A DNA stretch of 64,000 nt from Hypomyces perniciosus (lineage: Eukaryota; Ascomycota; Sordariomycetes; Hypocreales; Hypocreaceae): contig SPDT01000007.1 in assembly GCA_008477525.1 (NCBI GenBank), forward strand, positions 2,976,001 to 3,040,000, written 5' to 3'. This document shows, one piece after another, positions 23,521-35,446 of this stretch (positions are counted from its first letter, which is position 1; each line of letters starts with the position of its first letter). The notes beneath the pieces are model-generated. The model did not search any database and was not told where the DNA came from. It worked only from the letters and a program-made list of their open reading frames with translations. The translations under genes were made by a program, and so were the position numbers.

Positions 23521-24598
23521 CTGGTCTCAGAAGTCCCCAAAGCCGCTATATTTTTTCACCTCTCTTGTCACTATCACAGTCCTGAGGGCGCCCCCTCCAG
23601 CGAAAGCGCGCGCTGTCCGTGCCCCGTTTTTCTCGCCTTTTGTTGCGCCGCAGGAGAATAAGAAATGCTGTCCGTCTCCCGAAAATTGCTGTAGCCATCC
23701 CCAATCTTGCCGACCTGGCAATTCCGCATCTTTTTCTCCCTCCCTCCCTTTTTTTTTCCCCCCTTCTCTCCATCTCTTCCCCCCCTCTTCCTCCCCTTTC
23801 CTCTCCCAACAACGCACCGCCGACAACACCGCGCGCAAACGACCGACAGCTGCAGCAGCTTTTTCCATTTTCCATCGATTTCGCACGTCTGCTGCATCCG
23901 CGGCATCTCCAAAGGGGCATTATTGTGCACGGCAGAAGTCGCTGCACGCGCTCCCGCTGCTGCAACTGCTGAAACCCCACATTGTCAGCGCATTTTCGGG
24001 GGCTGCACAACACCGCGTTTTGCTGGTCGTTTGTTGCCCGACCGCCCCAAAAGAGGTGTATCGTGAGGCTATTCGCAAAACTGCTGCGCCGGCTCCACAC
24101 CTTGCCTTCTGGGTCGGCCCCCCGGTTTTCTGGCCACTCACGTAACGTCACGCCTTTTTTGCTGCACACCATCGCCCAGCCGCAGCCCACACGCAGCCTT
24201 GCCGACAACGCGCCGCTTTTCTATTCGCCTTTCGATTCACTCTTCGATTCACTCTTCGATTCACTCTTCGATTATCGACACCAGATAGATATACATCTCC
24301 TGCGATTTCGGTGTTATATGAGAGTCCATCCCCGTCGACTTTGTCGTCGTCCGTCCCCTTCATTCTTTCTTCTCCTCTTTGTTCTCTTCGTTCTCATTTT
24401 TTTCTTTAATTTTTAATCTTCATCTTTCTTCGTTTGTCGTCTCCCCAATGATCATCCGAGATTACTAGCAGATTGCAAGCAACTCGACGCCAATCCATTC
24501 GACGATAACGGACTCGTCTCTGAACCATCATCGCTGCCGCCAGTACCATCCCGTCGGCAGCTCTCTCCTGATATTTGGCGCCACGTCTGCCCCAAACA
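23521..24598 (+). promoter_or_regulatory. Long pyrimidine-rich leader of the Hpc2-type gene
   Basis: About 1 kb upstream of the start codon at 24599 is CT-rich, with runs at 23730-23810 and 24355-24430. It includes a 12-base tandem repeat at 24231-24273. Frames on both strands here are low in complexity (Pro/Ser/Phe on one strand, Arg/Gly/Glu on the other) and reflect the base composition. Confidence 0.5.
24231..24273 (+). repeat. 12-base tandem repeat in the Hpc2 leader
   Basis: The unit TTCGATTCACTC occurs three times in perfect tandem and then again in part. It lies about 330 bases before the start codon of the Hpc2-type gene. Confidence 0.85.
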
Positions 24599-26718
24599 AT
24601 GGCCGCTGTCGGCGACGTATCGACGCGATTCGATTCTTCTGCCGGTGAACTCTCATCGCCACCCTCAGGCTCGCTCTCTGAGCCGGGGTCGCCCTCTCAG
24701 CACGCCCGCCGACTCACCCATCACTCCAAGCCGGACATGGAGGAGATAGTCGTGAGCAACGATCAGCACCAACCCTACCAGCAATATCAGCAGCCGCCCA
24801 TCCCTAGTGGCTCTGGCTCTCGCCCTCAGCAGCAGAAACGCTATCAGATGATTGATGGCGTATGGGTTCAACTGACAGCCGCTGGTGTACCTCGCAAGAA
24901 ACCCGGCCGTAAACCCGGCTCTGTCGTCAAGCCCAAGGCTCAAACCCCTGCGGCTGAGGGTTCTGACCAGGCCGCCAAGGTTCGCAAGCCCAGGAAATCT
25001 CGCGATGCGAGCGCGCCGCCCCTTCAGCGAAAGCGCAAGCTTGCTCCTGCTTCCGATGTCGACACCGATGTTCCCAGTCCGAGGCCGCTCGCCCCTGCTG
25101 GCTCGTCAGTGCCTCTATCATCTTCTCCCTCCCTTCAACCGCTAATGGGAGATTCCCTATCTTCCATGCACCAGCGTCACCAGCCCCATCCTCAAGCCGT
25201 CTCTGAGCAGCGTTATTCACCCAAGATTCCGAAACGGGACAGCTACCCGAGTTCCATGCAGAGCATTTTGAACGCGGATCCTCCTCCCCACTCACCACCC
25301 CCTAGCACATCGATTCCAGTGCGCACTAGCGGCCAGAGCTACGACCCTATCCGGGGCAACTACGATCCTGTTCGAGAGACCATAACGCCACATAGCCATA
25401 ATCACTACTCCTCCACCTCGGGGTCCCCAAGAGCCCCAGCACCAGTGCCAGTGCCAACCCAACCGTTTCATCGTTCGCCGTCCATTGCCAGTATGATCGA
25501 GCCTCACCCTCCTCCGACCAAGGCATCTCCCAGTCACCCTCCTCCTCGATATCCACCAGCCGCATCGCAGTCCCGAATGCAGACTCAAGATTCCTCTTCG
25601 GTGCCCCCCTCGCCATCTTATCCCCCCAAGCCATCGACATCAACAACAACAACAACAACGCAAGCGCCAGCGTTGAAACCTACAGTCCATGAGCCCAAAC
25701 GAGAGGTGCCCGTTTCTGCTCCTGCACCTGTGCCTGCTCCTGCACCCCCGGCCCCACGACCCGTTGTGAACCAGTCGAATTTCACCACGATCGCAAATGG
25801 ACCTGTCAAAAAGGTGTCCCCGAAGCAGAAACCCGCCACAGGTATCTCGACGCCGAAAACAGACACATTGGACGGTGCGCTTCAGGAAACCGATGAACGG
25901 TCCATCCTTGACTTCGGCAAAGCTCGCCCGGGCGAGGAAATGGAAGCTCCGACCATAGTCCTCAGTGTCCCTATTCATGCAGGCGAGACTAACAAGTACG
26001 TAAACTTTATGCGCATGGCCGAGGATCAGTTTGGCTGGGACGCCTTGCACCCCCGTCTTGCTGCCAACCGAGATCGGAAAGCCCGCATCGCTGCGGCCGC
26101 CGCTTCATTAGAAAAAGCAGAGTCGGGACGAGAATCTGGAGATGAAATGTCAGTGGACTTGTCTGATGGCGAGGGCAGTAACCCTGACAACGGCGGGACG
26201 AGTGGTCCTGATGCCCAAGCTAAACCCAAGAAGAAGCGAAACTTCAAGGAGGATCAATATGACGTAGATGACGATTTTGTGGATGACTCGGAACTTCTAT
26301 GGGAAGCCCAGGCAGCGGCTAGTCGAGATGGCTTCTTCGTTTATTCAGGGCCTTTGGTGCCCGAGGCAGAGAAACCTGCCGCAGGGTATGTGTCCTGTGT
26401 ATTGTGCTGTCAAGCGTTATTTCTGCCTACTAACTCTGTAACAGTCATGAGGATCGTCCCAAACGTGGACGAGGCGGCAGGGGCAGCCGTGGTGGCGGTC
26501 GAGGAGGTTCTGCACGAGGAGGTACTGCCACTGGACGTGGCGGCGGTCCTGGTTCACGAGGTGGCTCCATCACAAGAAAACCTCGCATCACTAAATCTGA
26601 GAAGGCTCAGCGAGAGAAAGAAAAGGCTGAGCGGGAAAGCATGGCCAAGACACCGACCAATGCATACGTGCTCCAGCCGACGACGCCATCCCTCTCCGTT
26701 CGCGAACTCGGCGCCTAG
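24599..26718 (+). CDS. HPC2: HIR histone chaperone complex subunit Hpc2 / ubinuclein family
   Basis: Two exons (24599-26385 and 26445-26718) give 686 residues. Residues about 546-586 hold the Hpc2-related domain, including NFKEDQYDVDDDFVDDSEL and DGFFVYSGPL, which in yeast and human proteins contacts the histone H3.3/H4 handling machinery of the HIR/HIRA complex in the nucleus. A GRKPG string near residue 102 resembles an AT-hook. The long region between is Pro/Ser-rich and disordered. The splice junction falls within a Gly codon just after the domain, and the second exon encodes a Gly/Arg-rich RGG stretch (about residues 602-640) followed by a Lys/Glu-rich helix. Without the intron the first frame would run on into unrelated sequence. 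The function is inferred from the conserved domain. Confidence 0.88.
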
Positions 26719-27526
26719 AAAGGGGAGTTTTACTCTTGCACGGGATGGCACGAAACATTCGTATTTGCATGTGCAACTCCATACACGCCTCACCACAGCC
26801 GTGTTCGTTTTATTTTCCACCAAGACAGAATATTCACTAGATGACGCAGGCGTTGACCTTTCATTGGAGACTTATGGCGATTTGCCATGCATTTGGTGGA
26901 AGGCCTGTGGCAAACGAAATCAGGCCCCTTGTCACGGAATTTTCTAGGCGTACTGGACAGGGGATGCAAACAGAAACCATGTCTGTATTATGATGCAGGT
27001 GCATTCACGTTGACTTGTTCTTTTGTTTTCTTCATTATCGGGGTCGTGTTGAGACGGGGTGGCGTTCAAATGGATGATGGACAAGCGGCGCAAGGATTTT
27101 GTGAATGGCATGTCCATTGTTGTTGTGGGTGAGTGTTTGATGGATGTTCTCTTGGGGTCCGACCCAATATGGAGAGACTTGCTTTTTCGGGTTTGGGACA
27201 TGTTCATCATAATGGAGAGAAAATAGAGGGCTCCTCCTAGCAGGTTTGTTCCGTATTCTCTGAATGGCGACACTTTGATTTGAGATTTTGCCTCTAGTAA
27301 CTCGATTGTGAAAATATACCCAAGGGTTACCTATTCTTTTTGTTCTCAACCGGCTGGTTTTACAATATCCAGCCCAGTATAGACGCTGAGGACGCATATT
27401 TTTCGTAACTTGACAAATAGACAGTTTCAAGCATCCAGATAGTGTGAGTGCTCCACAACTCCTCTAACTTGAAATACCAACACCCAATTCTCTCTCCCTG
27501 TGTCTTTCCCCTCTGGCTGCCTTCTT
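26719..27526. other. Spacer between convergent genes
   Basis: The 3' ends of the Hpc2-type gene and the GGA gene face each other over about 800 bases. Short frames here carry no domain. No gene is visible. Confidence 0.55.
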
Positions 27527-29640
27527 TCATGCAATGCTAAACTCGGAAACCTCGCCCATCTCATTCTTCAGCTCTCCACCGACCTTGTATGAGGCGCGCC
27601 AGCGCAACTTTGCCGATTCAACGCGCAGACTCCGGTTGCCGGCGTGCCAGATGTCAACCTCTTGTGTGACGCCGCGACTCTGTTTGGGAGAGAGGCTGCG
27701 GCCCGTTTGAGGTTTTAGTTGAAGCTCGTAGCCCTGTAGGCGCACGAAAACATTTCGAGTTAGTCTAAAAGGGGGCATGAAGTGCAATGAGGAGGAATGA
27801 AGAGGGGGGGCGAACCTTGGTAACTGCTAGTTGGAAGTGAAGCTCACTGATTGGCTGTGCCGTATTGTTGGTAAAGGCATATAACATGTTCACGGCATTG
27901 TTCGTTGGAAGGGAACGCCTTGCTAGGAAGTCGATCCGCAAGTTGGTGTTGTTGATCGTAGCCCTGTGCTCCCTGGGCTTGCTCGGTGTTGCTGGCGCTT
28001 CTGGTGGCAACGCGGAGGAAAAGTTCCACTCATCTTCATCGTTGGACACAGCGGCCGGCTTAGGAGCAGGAGTAGCCGTGGTGAATGAAGCAAAGGGATC
28101 AGAGGCAGCTGGCGGGGCTTGTACTTGTTGCAGGAAATTAGGCTGAGGAGTAGTTGACTGTGATGCGGGAGGAGATGTGAATGATGCGAACTGAGAGAAT
28201 GGGGGAGTTTGGCTTTGCGGAACACCCTTTGCGGTGCTGTTCTGGGTCACCGATGATAGCAGGGCTGGGCCGGGAATATCTTGGGAATCATTGTCAATAC
28301 GATTCTAGGAGGGAATAATAGGGATTATGCTTACTTTGATTCGCACCAAATCCGAGGGCAATGTTACCGCCCTGTCCGAATGAACTCAACTCTCCGCCAA
28401 TATCGAGACCAAGGAGGTCATTCTCCAGTCCTCCAGCTTGGCTAGAGCCAGCCCCGTTGCTACCGTTAGCATCCGCCTCACCATCAAAATCTATCAGGGA
28501 TAGCTCATTCGCTGCTGAGGTGGAATTGCCAGATTGCGATGGCGGGGGTGCGCCGGACGCAACCTTCGCAGCACCCTCTAAATCGCCCTTCTTCATCAGC
28601 TTGTATCGCTCGACAGTGCGATGTATGCTGTCGTTGATTTCAAGAAGCCTGGCAACGGCCTCGTGGTCATCTGATTCCTCCTCGCACATCTTTTGGATCT
28701 TTGGCTGGGCACTTTGTAGGGCGGCGGCCAGTTCACTGAAGACATCTCCTTCCTGCATCTTATCGCCGGGTCTGAATGCCTCAAGACGCTCTTCCAGCAA
28801 TCTAGCCTTGGCTTGAATCTTCCCAACGTCCTCGGCAGCCTTTGCGCGATAGTCTGTCTTGGACCTCGTGTCATAGCCCGCCATGATCTTCATCAGTCGA
28901 TTGGCCTCCTGGAGGTCCTCGGGGGCTCCACGCCGGATCAGCTCCTGAAGCTTGGCCGACTGCGCCTCACGCTCTTCCTCCTCCATCTCCTCAGCTGATT
29001 TCAGGTTCTGGAGCAACAGTATTAGCATTGGGATTGTTGGTTGAAAGGGGGGCCTGAGTTCCTCCGGGTCAATTGATATGATAGGCAGCCTTACATCACT
29101 TGGATTTAGGACGGCAGCGTCCTCCCGGCGCACCTCGGGAAACATGTATCCCTTGTAGCTGAGCAGGCGATGCATGTCCCGAATAAAACCGAGGTCCTCC
29201 TTGTATCGACTCGTCTCGCATATCGTCATGCGCCACTCCTCTATGAGCTCAAGGATCTTGTTCTGGACACGAGTAGGCCGAATGGGCGGGCGCTCCGGGA
29301 ACCTGCGTACCAGCTCATTGAGGAACTCCTTGGTGCTGATCTGTAGGTGGAATGGGTAGCCGCAGTTCTTGACACAGATATCTAGCAGGTTGAGGGCGAG
29401 AAGAGCGACGTTGGGGTTGCGGTGATTGATGTAGCTGACGATGGCTGTGGCAGCCTCGCGGGGGGCGCTGCCCTTCTTGCTGTTGACGAGGTCGGAGATT
29501 TCGAGATTCAGGGCCAGATTTGGCTCGTAGTTTTCAGGACTGCAGGCACCTTGGATGAATCGCTCGAGCTGGGAGGTAGAGCGGCCGTACGACTCGCCCC
29601 AGCGATCACGAGCCGCCGCGCGAGCAGACGCAGCCTCCAT
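27527..29640 (-). CDS. GGA: GGA-type clathrin adaptor (VHS-GAT-GAE)
   Basis: Three exons (28335-29640, 27816-28279, 27527-27733) give 658 residues. Residues about 20-160 form a VHS domain (LERFIQGACSPENYEPNL, ALLALNLLDICVKNCGYPFH). Residues about 215-370 form the GAT helices that bind Arf and ubiquitin (KLQELIRRGAPEDLQEANRL). A Ser/Gly/Pro-rich hinge with LIDFDGEAD and DLLGLDIGGEL fits clathrin-box-like motifs. The C-terminal part from about residue 540 is the gamma-adaptin ear domain (NNTNLRIDFLARRS, MLYAFTNNTAQPISELHFQL). The protein sorts cargo from the trans-Golgi to endosomes. The first intron uses an acceptor ending CCCAAG; a nearer TAG acceptor would bring a stop, which decides the choice. 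Confidence 0.93.
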
Positions 29641-30741
29641 GTGTTCAGTTAGCTGGCTGGCGGAGCTTGGCTAGCTAGCTCCTTGATTGCCTAGGCAAAT
29701 GATTTGTATGTGTATCGAGCGTAGAGAGCAATGGGTACTTGAGCGTAAGTGATTTGCGCGCGTTCGGGTTCGACGAGATGAACAAGTGCGTCCGTCAGAT
29801 GTTGAGACCCTTGGGTCTTGGAGAGTCTCGGAGACTTGGAGTCTGGCCGAGGCAGATGCAGCGATACCAACGTGGCCGATCAGGCAGCGCCCTTTGCCTC
29901 GTAGCTGGTCCTGGTCTAGCGGCGCTGTAGCGAAGCTGGTATTATTATGTCGTCGTCAAGTTTGGCATCCATTCGCCTCTGATTTTGGCGATGTGGTCCC
30001 CCTGGCGGCAGCGGGGGAGGAAGATCAGCTACTATTAGTAGGTATAGGTGATGTCGGAACACAGCCAACCTAGCTATGGCCATAACATATGGGCGATTAT
30101 GTAGTTATCCGGGGAATCCGATTATATAACGCCCAACCCCCACGTGTCGCACTCTGTACTTCGTATTATAGGAGAGTAAAGAAACAGAACAACCAACCTA
30201 AACCCTTCTATATATATATATATATATATATTGCATTGATGAAAGTAATCCTCAGATGGCTCTAGGTATCCGAATTCCGAGCGGGAGATTGCACACACTC
30301 AAGAGCCAAACAGCCGGCTTTTGCTTCCTTTGTTGGCCCCAGATGCCAAAGGGAGGCCTCAAATGTAATAATAACACGACTCCTCCCTCCTTGGCAACCT
30401 CAGCCAACAGACTTTCACCCAATCGATCTCTATTTTCCACAATGACACGATTACTGTTACGAATATTTTACTACTTCGCAAACTCTTGTTGTTAAACACC
30501 TAGGGTTCTCAATATGGAACCTGCCCGCGTCTGTCTTGTTTGCATGTTTGGGGTAAGGAGGGGCAAACTGTTACCTAGCGCAAGCAACCAGCCGATAAGA
30601 TATCTTAGATCTTAAGCACAAAAATCCCCCTCCAAGACTTCTAACTTCAAGCCCTTTTCCTCATACATTCTTTGAGCTTCACCAACTCACAGAGGAGCAT
30701 CCAGCCTCGCACCACTTGTCCATTGAAAGGGAAAAAGAAAG
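29641..30741. other. Divergent promoter region with a TA repeat
   Basis: The genes on either side point away from each other, so both promoters lie here. A (TA) dinucleotide run sits at about 30210-30231, and one TACTTCGTA microrepeat at about 30156-30165. No gene is visible. Confidence 0.6.
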
Positions 30742-31986
30742 ATGGTTCGCCATAAGAAAGACTTCGCTGCCAGAGGCAAGAAATTCAATGGTCGTGGCGG
30801 AGGAGCGCCTCGACAACCCCGCCATCACGATGATAATCAAGACGACGATGCTTCAAATCCCTCGTCTCGACCCGCCTTCAAAGCCGCCTGCTGGGACCTC
30901 GGCCACTGCGATCCTAAGCGCTGCTCGGGAAAGAAACTGATGAAGCTGGGAATGATGCGCGAGCTTCACATGGGGCAGCGCCATGGCGGCGTCATTATCA
31001 CCCCGAACGGGAAGAAGGTCATCTCACCAGCCGATCGAGAGCTGATGGACCAATTTGGTGCCGCTGTCGTGGAGTGCTCGTGGGCGCGCACAAAGGAGAT
31101 CCAGTGGAATAAAGTTGGCGGCAAATGCGAGAGGCTACTGCCCTACCTCGTCGCCGCCAACACAGTCAATTATGGCAAGCCTTGGAGGTTAAACTGTGTT
31201 GAGGCCCTGGCGGCGGCGTTTTACATTTGCGGCCATGCGGACTGGGCCGCGCAGATTCTGGCACCGTTTTCATACGGTCCGTCCTTTTTGGAGATCAACG
31301 CCAGTTTACTTAAGAAGTATGCAGCGTGCACAGACGAAGCAAGCGTGAAGAAGACCGAGGAGGAGTGGATGGAAAGGCTGGAGCGAGAATACACCGAGAG
31401 CAGAGAAGAGGGCGATGATGATATTTGGACAAGTGGAAACACCAACCGAAGAGCGCCTATAGATTCTGACGAAGAAGAAGATGATGAAGACGACGAGGAG
31501 GAAGATGAAGATGAAGATGGATCCAATAATGAAGATGATAGTGTGGACGGTATATACTTGGGCAAAAGACCACCCAAGCAGAAAGAGGAAGACAAGGATG
31601 ATGAAGACGAGGACGAAAAGGACCCGTACGCACTATCCGACGACAGCGACGACGATGCCGCAATGGAGGAAATCCGGCGCAAGGTTCTTGCTTCAAAGAC
31701 CTTCACCAACCCAAACCCAGACACAAACGACAAGCAGAAGCCCGCAACAATACCCCGGCCGCAGCAGCAGCAGTTCAAAGCCGATGCAGACGTCGAGCCA
31801 GATTCCGACAACGGCAGTGATTTTGGTGGCAGCGGTGGGGAGGATGACGAGTTTGACAACATCATTGCGGCCACGCCTGTCACGGACAAGATGGGTCTGG
31901 CGAAGCTTGAGAAGGAGAGGTCGCGGGCAGCCATCACCACAAAGACATTTTCATCAAACGTAGTGTCTGCGCCGAATAGATGGTAG
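30742..31986 (+). CDS. TSR3: Tsr3, 18S rRNA aminocarboxypropyltransferase
   Basis: A single-exon gene of 414 residues. Residues about 45-220 are the Tsr3 core: CWDLGHCDPKRCSGKKLMK, then VISPADRELMDQFGAAVVEC, LPYLVAANTVNYGKPWRLN and CVEALAAAFYICGH. Tsr3 transfers the aminocarboxypropyl group from S-adenosylmethionine to the hypermodified pseudouridine in the decoding region of 18S rRNA, a late cytoplasmic step of small-subunit maturation. After residue 230 the protein becomes a long acidic tail (mostly Asp and Glu), common in fungal Tsr3. The GA-rich coding sequence of this tail opens a false Ser-rich frame on the other strand. The stop lies about 200 bases from the stop of the convergent IF-2 gene. 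Confidence 0.93.
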   Translation: MVRHKKDFAARGKKFNGRGGGAPRQPRHHDDNQDDDASNPSSRPAFKAACWDLGHCDPKRCSGKKLMKLGMMRELHMGQRHGGVIITPNGKKVISPADRELMDQFGAAVVECSWARTKEIQWNKVGGKCERLLPYLVAANTVNYGKPWRLNCVEALAAAFYICGHADWAAQILAPFSYGPSFLEINASLLKKYAACTDEASVKKTEEEWMERLEREYTESREEGDDDIWTSGNTNRRAPIDSDEEEDDEDDEEEDEDEDGSNNEDDSVDGIYLGKRPPKQKEEDKDDEDEDEKDPYALSDDSDDDAAMEEIRRKVLASKTFTNPNPDTNDKQKPATIPRPQQQQFKADADVEPDSDNGSDFGGSGGEDDEFDNIIAATPVTDKMGLAKLEKERSRAAITTKTFSSNVVSAPNRW

Positions 31987-32188
31987 TGGTAGTAACCAAG
32001 TAATGATATTCTTGGCGTAGCAGATGCGGATGAAAACATCGCACTTGATATTCCAACATTGTGATTGTGACTCCGTCTAGTTGCGATTTCGCCCCCGAGA
32101 GATTACATGGTAGTAGTACAGATTAGTGATGTTGTACAGTTTCACATGTCCGTCTATATATGCACCGCCTTCTTTTGTTGTCACCATC

Positions 32189-35100
32189 TTACACCAGATG
32201 TCGCTTCTCTCTAACTTCTTCGTACGTCTGGATCTGGTCATCAGCCTGGAACTCGCCAAAGTCCTCCAGTCCAATGCCGCACTCGGTTCCCTTGCCCATT
32301 TCCTGGACATCCTTCTTTACGTGCTTGAGTGTATCGATTTTGCCTATCACAACAACGTTAGTAAAGCGAACCTAAGAGATCCACGGGGGGATCACGCACC
32401 GTCATAAATAACCTCGCCTCGTCGCAGGACTTTAACGCGAGATGACTTCTTGATAGAGCCGTTGCGCACTCTACATCCGGCAATGTTCTTGAACATTCTT
32501 CGCTTGACATTGATCGGGAAAACTTGCAGAACGTCGGCTTCGCCGTTCACGCGGAATGATATGTTCATAGGCAGCAGAGCAGAAAGCGAAGCCTTGATAT
32601 CATCCACGACGTGGTAGATGACGTTGTGGTCAAGAATCTTGACCTTGGCCTCCTCGGCTCGTTGCTTAATATGGGGTTGAATAGGGCAGTTGAAGTTGAC
32701 AATAACGCTCTTGGACGTGGCTGCGTGGTCGACATCATATTCTGTGATCTGGCCAGCTGAAGATCGCAGAATGTTCGGTCGCACCTCATTGTTTCCCAAC
32801 TCCAGGATAGTGCCGCAAACCGCCTCGACAGACCCTACCACATCAGCTTTAACGGTGAAGTTTTGAATGATGATTCCAGAGTCTGCAGAATTTCCGGGAG
32901 TCTCTTCTCCGCCCTCTGCCGCGGCCTCAGCAGCGGCCTTCTCTCGCTGGCGCTGTTCTTGTTCGGCAAGTTGTTGAGAGCTTTGCTCGCGCTCAGCCAT
33001 TTCTAGACGGTACTCAACAGCTGTCCTCACTTTCCCTTCATCGGGAGACTGGAGGACCTGCTCTCCGGCCGTAGGTAGCTCTCGCCAGCCCAATATTTCC
33101 ACTGGCGTTCCAGGAGGTGCTTCGTCCAGATCAAGACCGGCTTCGTTACGAAGCACACGAATCCTTGCCCACGTCTTGCCAGCAACAATGAAGTCTCCTG
33201 GCCGCAAGGTCCCTCGCTTGACCAAAACCGTAGCCGCTTTACCCTGTGGCTTAATGCTAGACTCGAGAATCCAGCCTTCAGCCATACCATCATTCTCAGC
33301 CCGGACGTCAAGAATTTCGGACAGTGTGACAATGTTTTCCTCCAAGTCTTCCATGCCCAGGCCTGTTTTGCCACTGACACAAACAACCTGAACGTCACCA
33401 CCATAGTCCTCAATCTCGACTCCATGCCGAGAGAGGTCTGCTTTGACCTGCTCAACTCGGGCATCCTCCTTGTCAACTTTTGTGATGGCGACAATGATAG
33501 GCACCTTGGCGCTTGTCGCATGTTTGAGTGCTTCAATCGTTTGCGGCATGACACTGTCATCGGCAGCAACCACAAGAACAACAATGTCTGTAACGTTGGC
33601 TCCACGTTGACGCATTGAAAGGAAGGCGGCGTGGCCAGGAGTGTCGAGGAACGTAATCGACTTGCCGGAGGACATGTTGACCACAAACGCACCGATATGC
33701 TGCGTGATACCACCGTGTTCCTGCGCGGCTACAGAGGATTTTCTAAGCCAGTCTAGGAGAGTCGTTTTCCCATGATCAACGTGGCCCATGATTGTGACAA
33801 CTGGTGGGCGGGATGGTAAGGATGTGACGTCTTCCGGTGGTGGCCGCGGTCGGAGATCGCGAAGAGAGCCGGAATCGACAGTTGGCTCAAAGCCATATTC
33901 CATAGCAATTAGCGCCGCTGTTTCGCCTGTGAAGATGGTATCGCTGGTGATATTTTCGAATCCCATTTCTTCCATATCTCTTTGGAATGAATCGGTACGT
34001 TGCTTTAGGGCCCTGGCAAGATTCGATGCGCTGATGTACTCCGGAAGGAATATGGGGATGGCCCCCTGCTCCGCTTCAGCTGCTTTCTGCTTCAAAGCCT
34101 CCTTTTCCGCCTTACGGCGTTGTTTCTGCTCCCAACGATGAACGGCCTCATCATCCCAATCATCGGTTTCCAGACTGCGTCGGCTCTTCTGGGGCTTCTT
34201 GGACTTCTTGGAACGGCGATCGCCGAGCGCCTCTTCTTCGCCTTCTTCTGCTTCAAATCTGGATTTGCGCCTCGGTTTGTGAGACTCGCCGTCCACGTCA
34301 GCATTCCGCGCCGACGTTGTTGACTCCTTGGAACCTCCCAGCTCATTTTGGCCCTTCTTAGCGCTTTTGAGATCCTTCTTTGTTGTGGCGTTAGAAGACT
34401 CCCTGTTGAATTTCGATTTGTCCCTAAAATCAGTTGCCCTTGTTTCAAGTTCGCCCCAAAAGTCCTGGACAGCACTCCCCTGACCTGGCGGCGCCTTGCC
34501 AGTGGTGTTTGTATGTTCATGACTGTGCGATTTCGCTCCAGAGGTTAGTTTTGCCGTTGTCCGTCTTGTCTTCGTTATTTCACTCCATACAGCGGATTTG
34601 TTTCCGCGGGTATCTGTTGGGTGGACTGTTGTCTCTGATTTGCGATGACTGAACGTACCCCACCCAGTACTTCTGTGCTTGCTGTCGGCCGAGCTTTGTG
34701 ATGACTCCTGGTTATTGCTATCTGAGAGGCCAGCCTTTTCAGGGCTGGTGGCAGCACTAGATGGCTCTGCTTTTGTAGTTGCCTCCTCGCTGGCCGTGGG
34801 GGCTTGGGATCCAGAAGACCAAGACTTGGGAGTGGGCGGAGGTCGGGGCTCTCGATTCGTCTTGAAGACGTCGGCGAGCACCGACCTTGACCGCGTTGCT
34901 TGCGCTTCATTGGGTCCTCTCTTGTTCGTGTTGTGTTTTTGCGACTTTGTTTGACTCTTGTTGTCTATTTGTGTGGCAGTCGCAGCGGCCGATCGTTGTC
35001 GAGCCTCTCGCTCGTGTGGCAGTAATCCATCGCTTATTGATGGACTGCTGGGAGACTGGTTGACAGTGGAGGCGAACGAGCCGAAAGTCCCTAATCCAAT

Positions 35101-35446
35101 TCCGGAAAATGCGCCTGGAAATCCTCCCGTCTTTGAAGGGCTCCCATCGTTACTGGAAGTATAGAGGAGCGCCGTCGTAGATAGCGATCTGGTCCCCCAT
35201 GGGGACGCCTGAGAGCTCGTGGTCGGGGCCTGGGATGTCCTTTGAAGCTTTGGTGATGTGGCGCAAGCGACAAAAGTTCGATCGCGCTGTTTTGCGGCAT
35301 TCGCAGGGGGCTTCTGTCGACAGAATGCGCATACGAAGGGATGACTGTGATCCTGGGAGTTGGAGTATATGTCAGCTATCAGAGCAGCGATACACAGCTT
35401 TTCCAAGTCGCAAATGACGTACCTTCCATGCGTGAGCCCTCAACAT
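32189..35446 (-). CDS. IFM1: Mitochondrial translation initiation factor IF-2
   Basis: Three exons (35423-35446, 32400-35352, 32189-32343) give 1043 residues. The first exon encodes only MLRAHAWK, and the next begins [18 protein letters not shown], a likely mitochondrial presequence with a CxxC pair. The first 450 residues are Ser/Lys-rich and disordered. The GTPase domain starts near residue 525: GHVDHGKTT (P loop), DTPGHAAF near 577 and TKVD near 633. The fourth motif reads TKVD rather than NKVD, as in yeast Ifm1. Domains II and IV ([19 protein letters not shown], then [16 protein letters not shown]) follow. The last exon adds about 50 residues ending [10 protein letters not shown]. The protein places initiator tRNA on the mitochondrial ribosome. 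An in-frame ATG in the first intron would give a false longer start. Confidence 0.93.

Noticed and set aside
23402..24208. Long frames on both strands (247 and 220 residues)
   Set aside because: They follow from a pyrimidine-rich stretch that gives Pro/Ser/Phe on one strand and Arg/Gly/Glu on the other.
26386..26940. Unspliced continuation of the Hpc2 frame to 26947
   Set aside because: Reading through the 59-base intron gives unrelated sequence, while splicing gives an RGG tail and a charged helix with a clean stop at 26718.
31221..32039. 272-residue Ser-rich frame on the minus strand
   Set aside because: It is the antisense of the acidic Asp/Glu tail of Tsr3; the GA-rich codons read as Ser on the other strand.
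33027..33713. 228-residue frame on the minus strand
   Set aside because: It overlaps the GTPase domain of mitochondrial IF-2 in a different frame.
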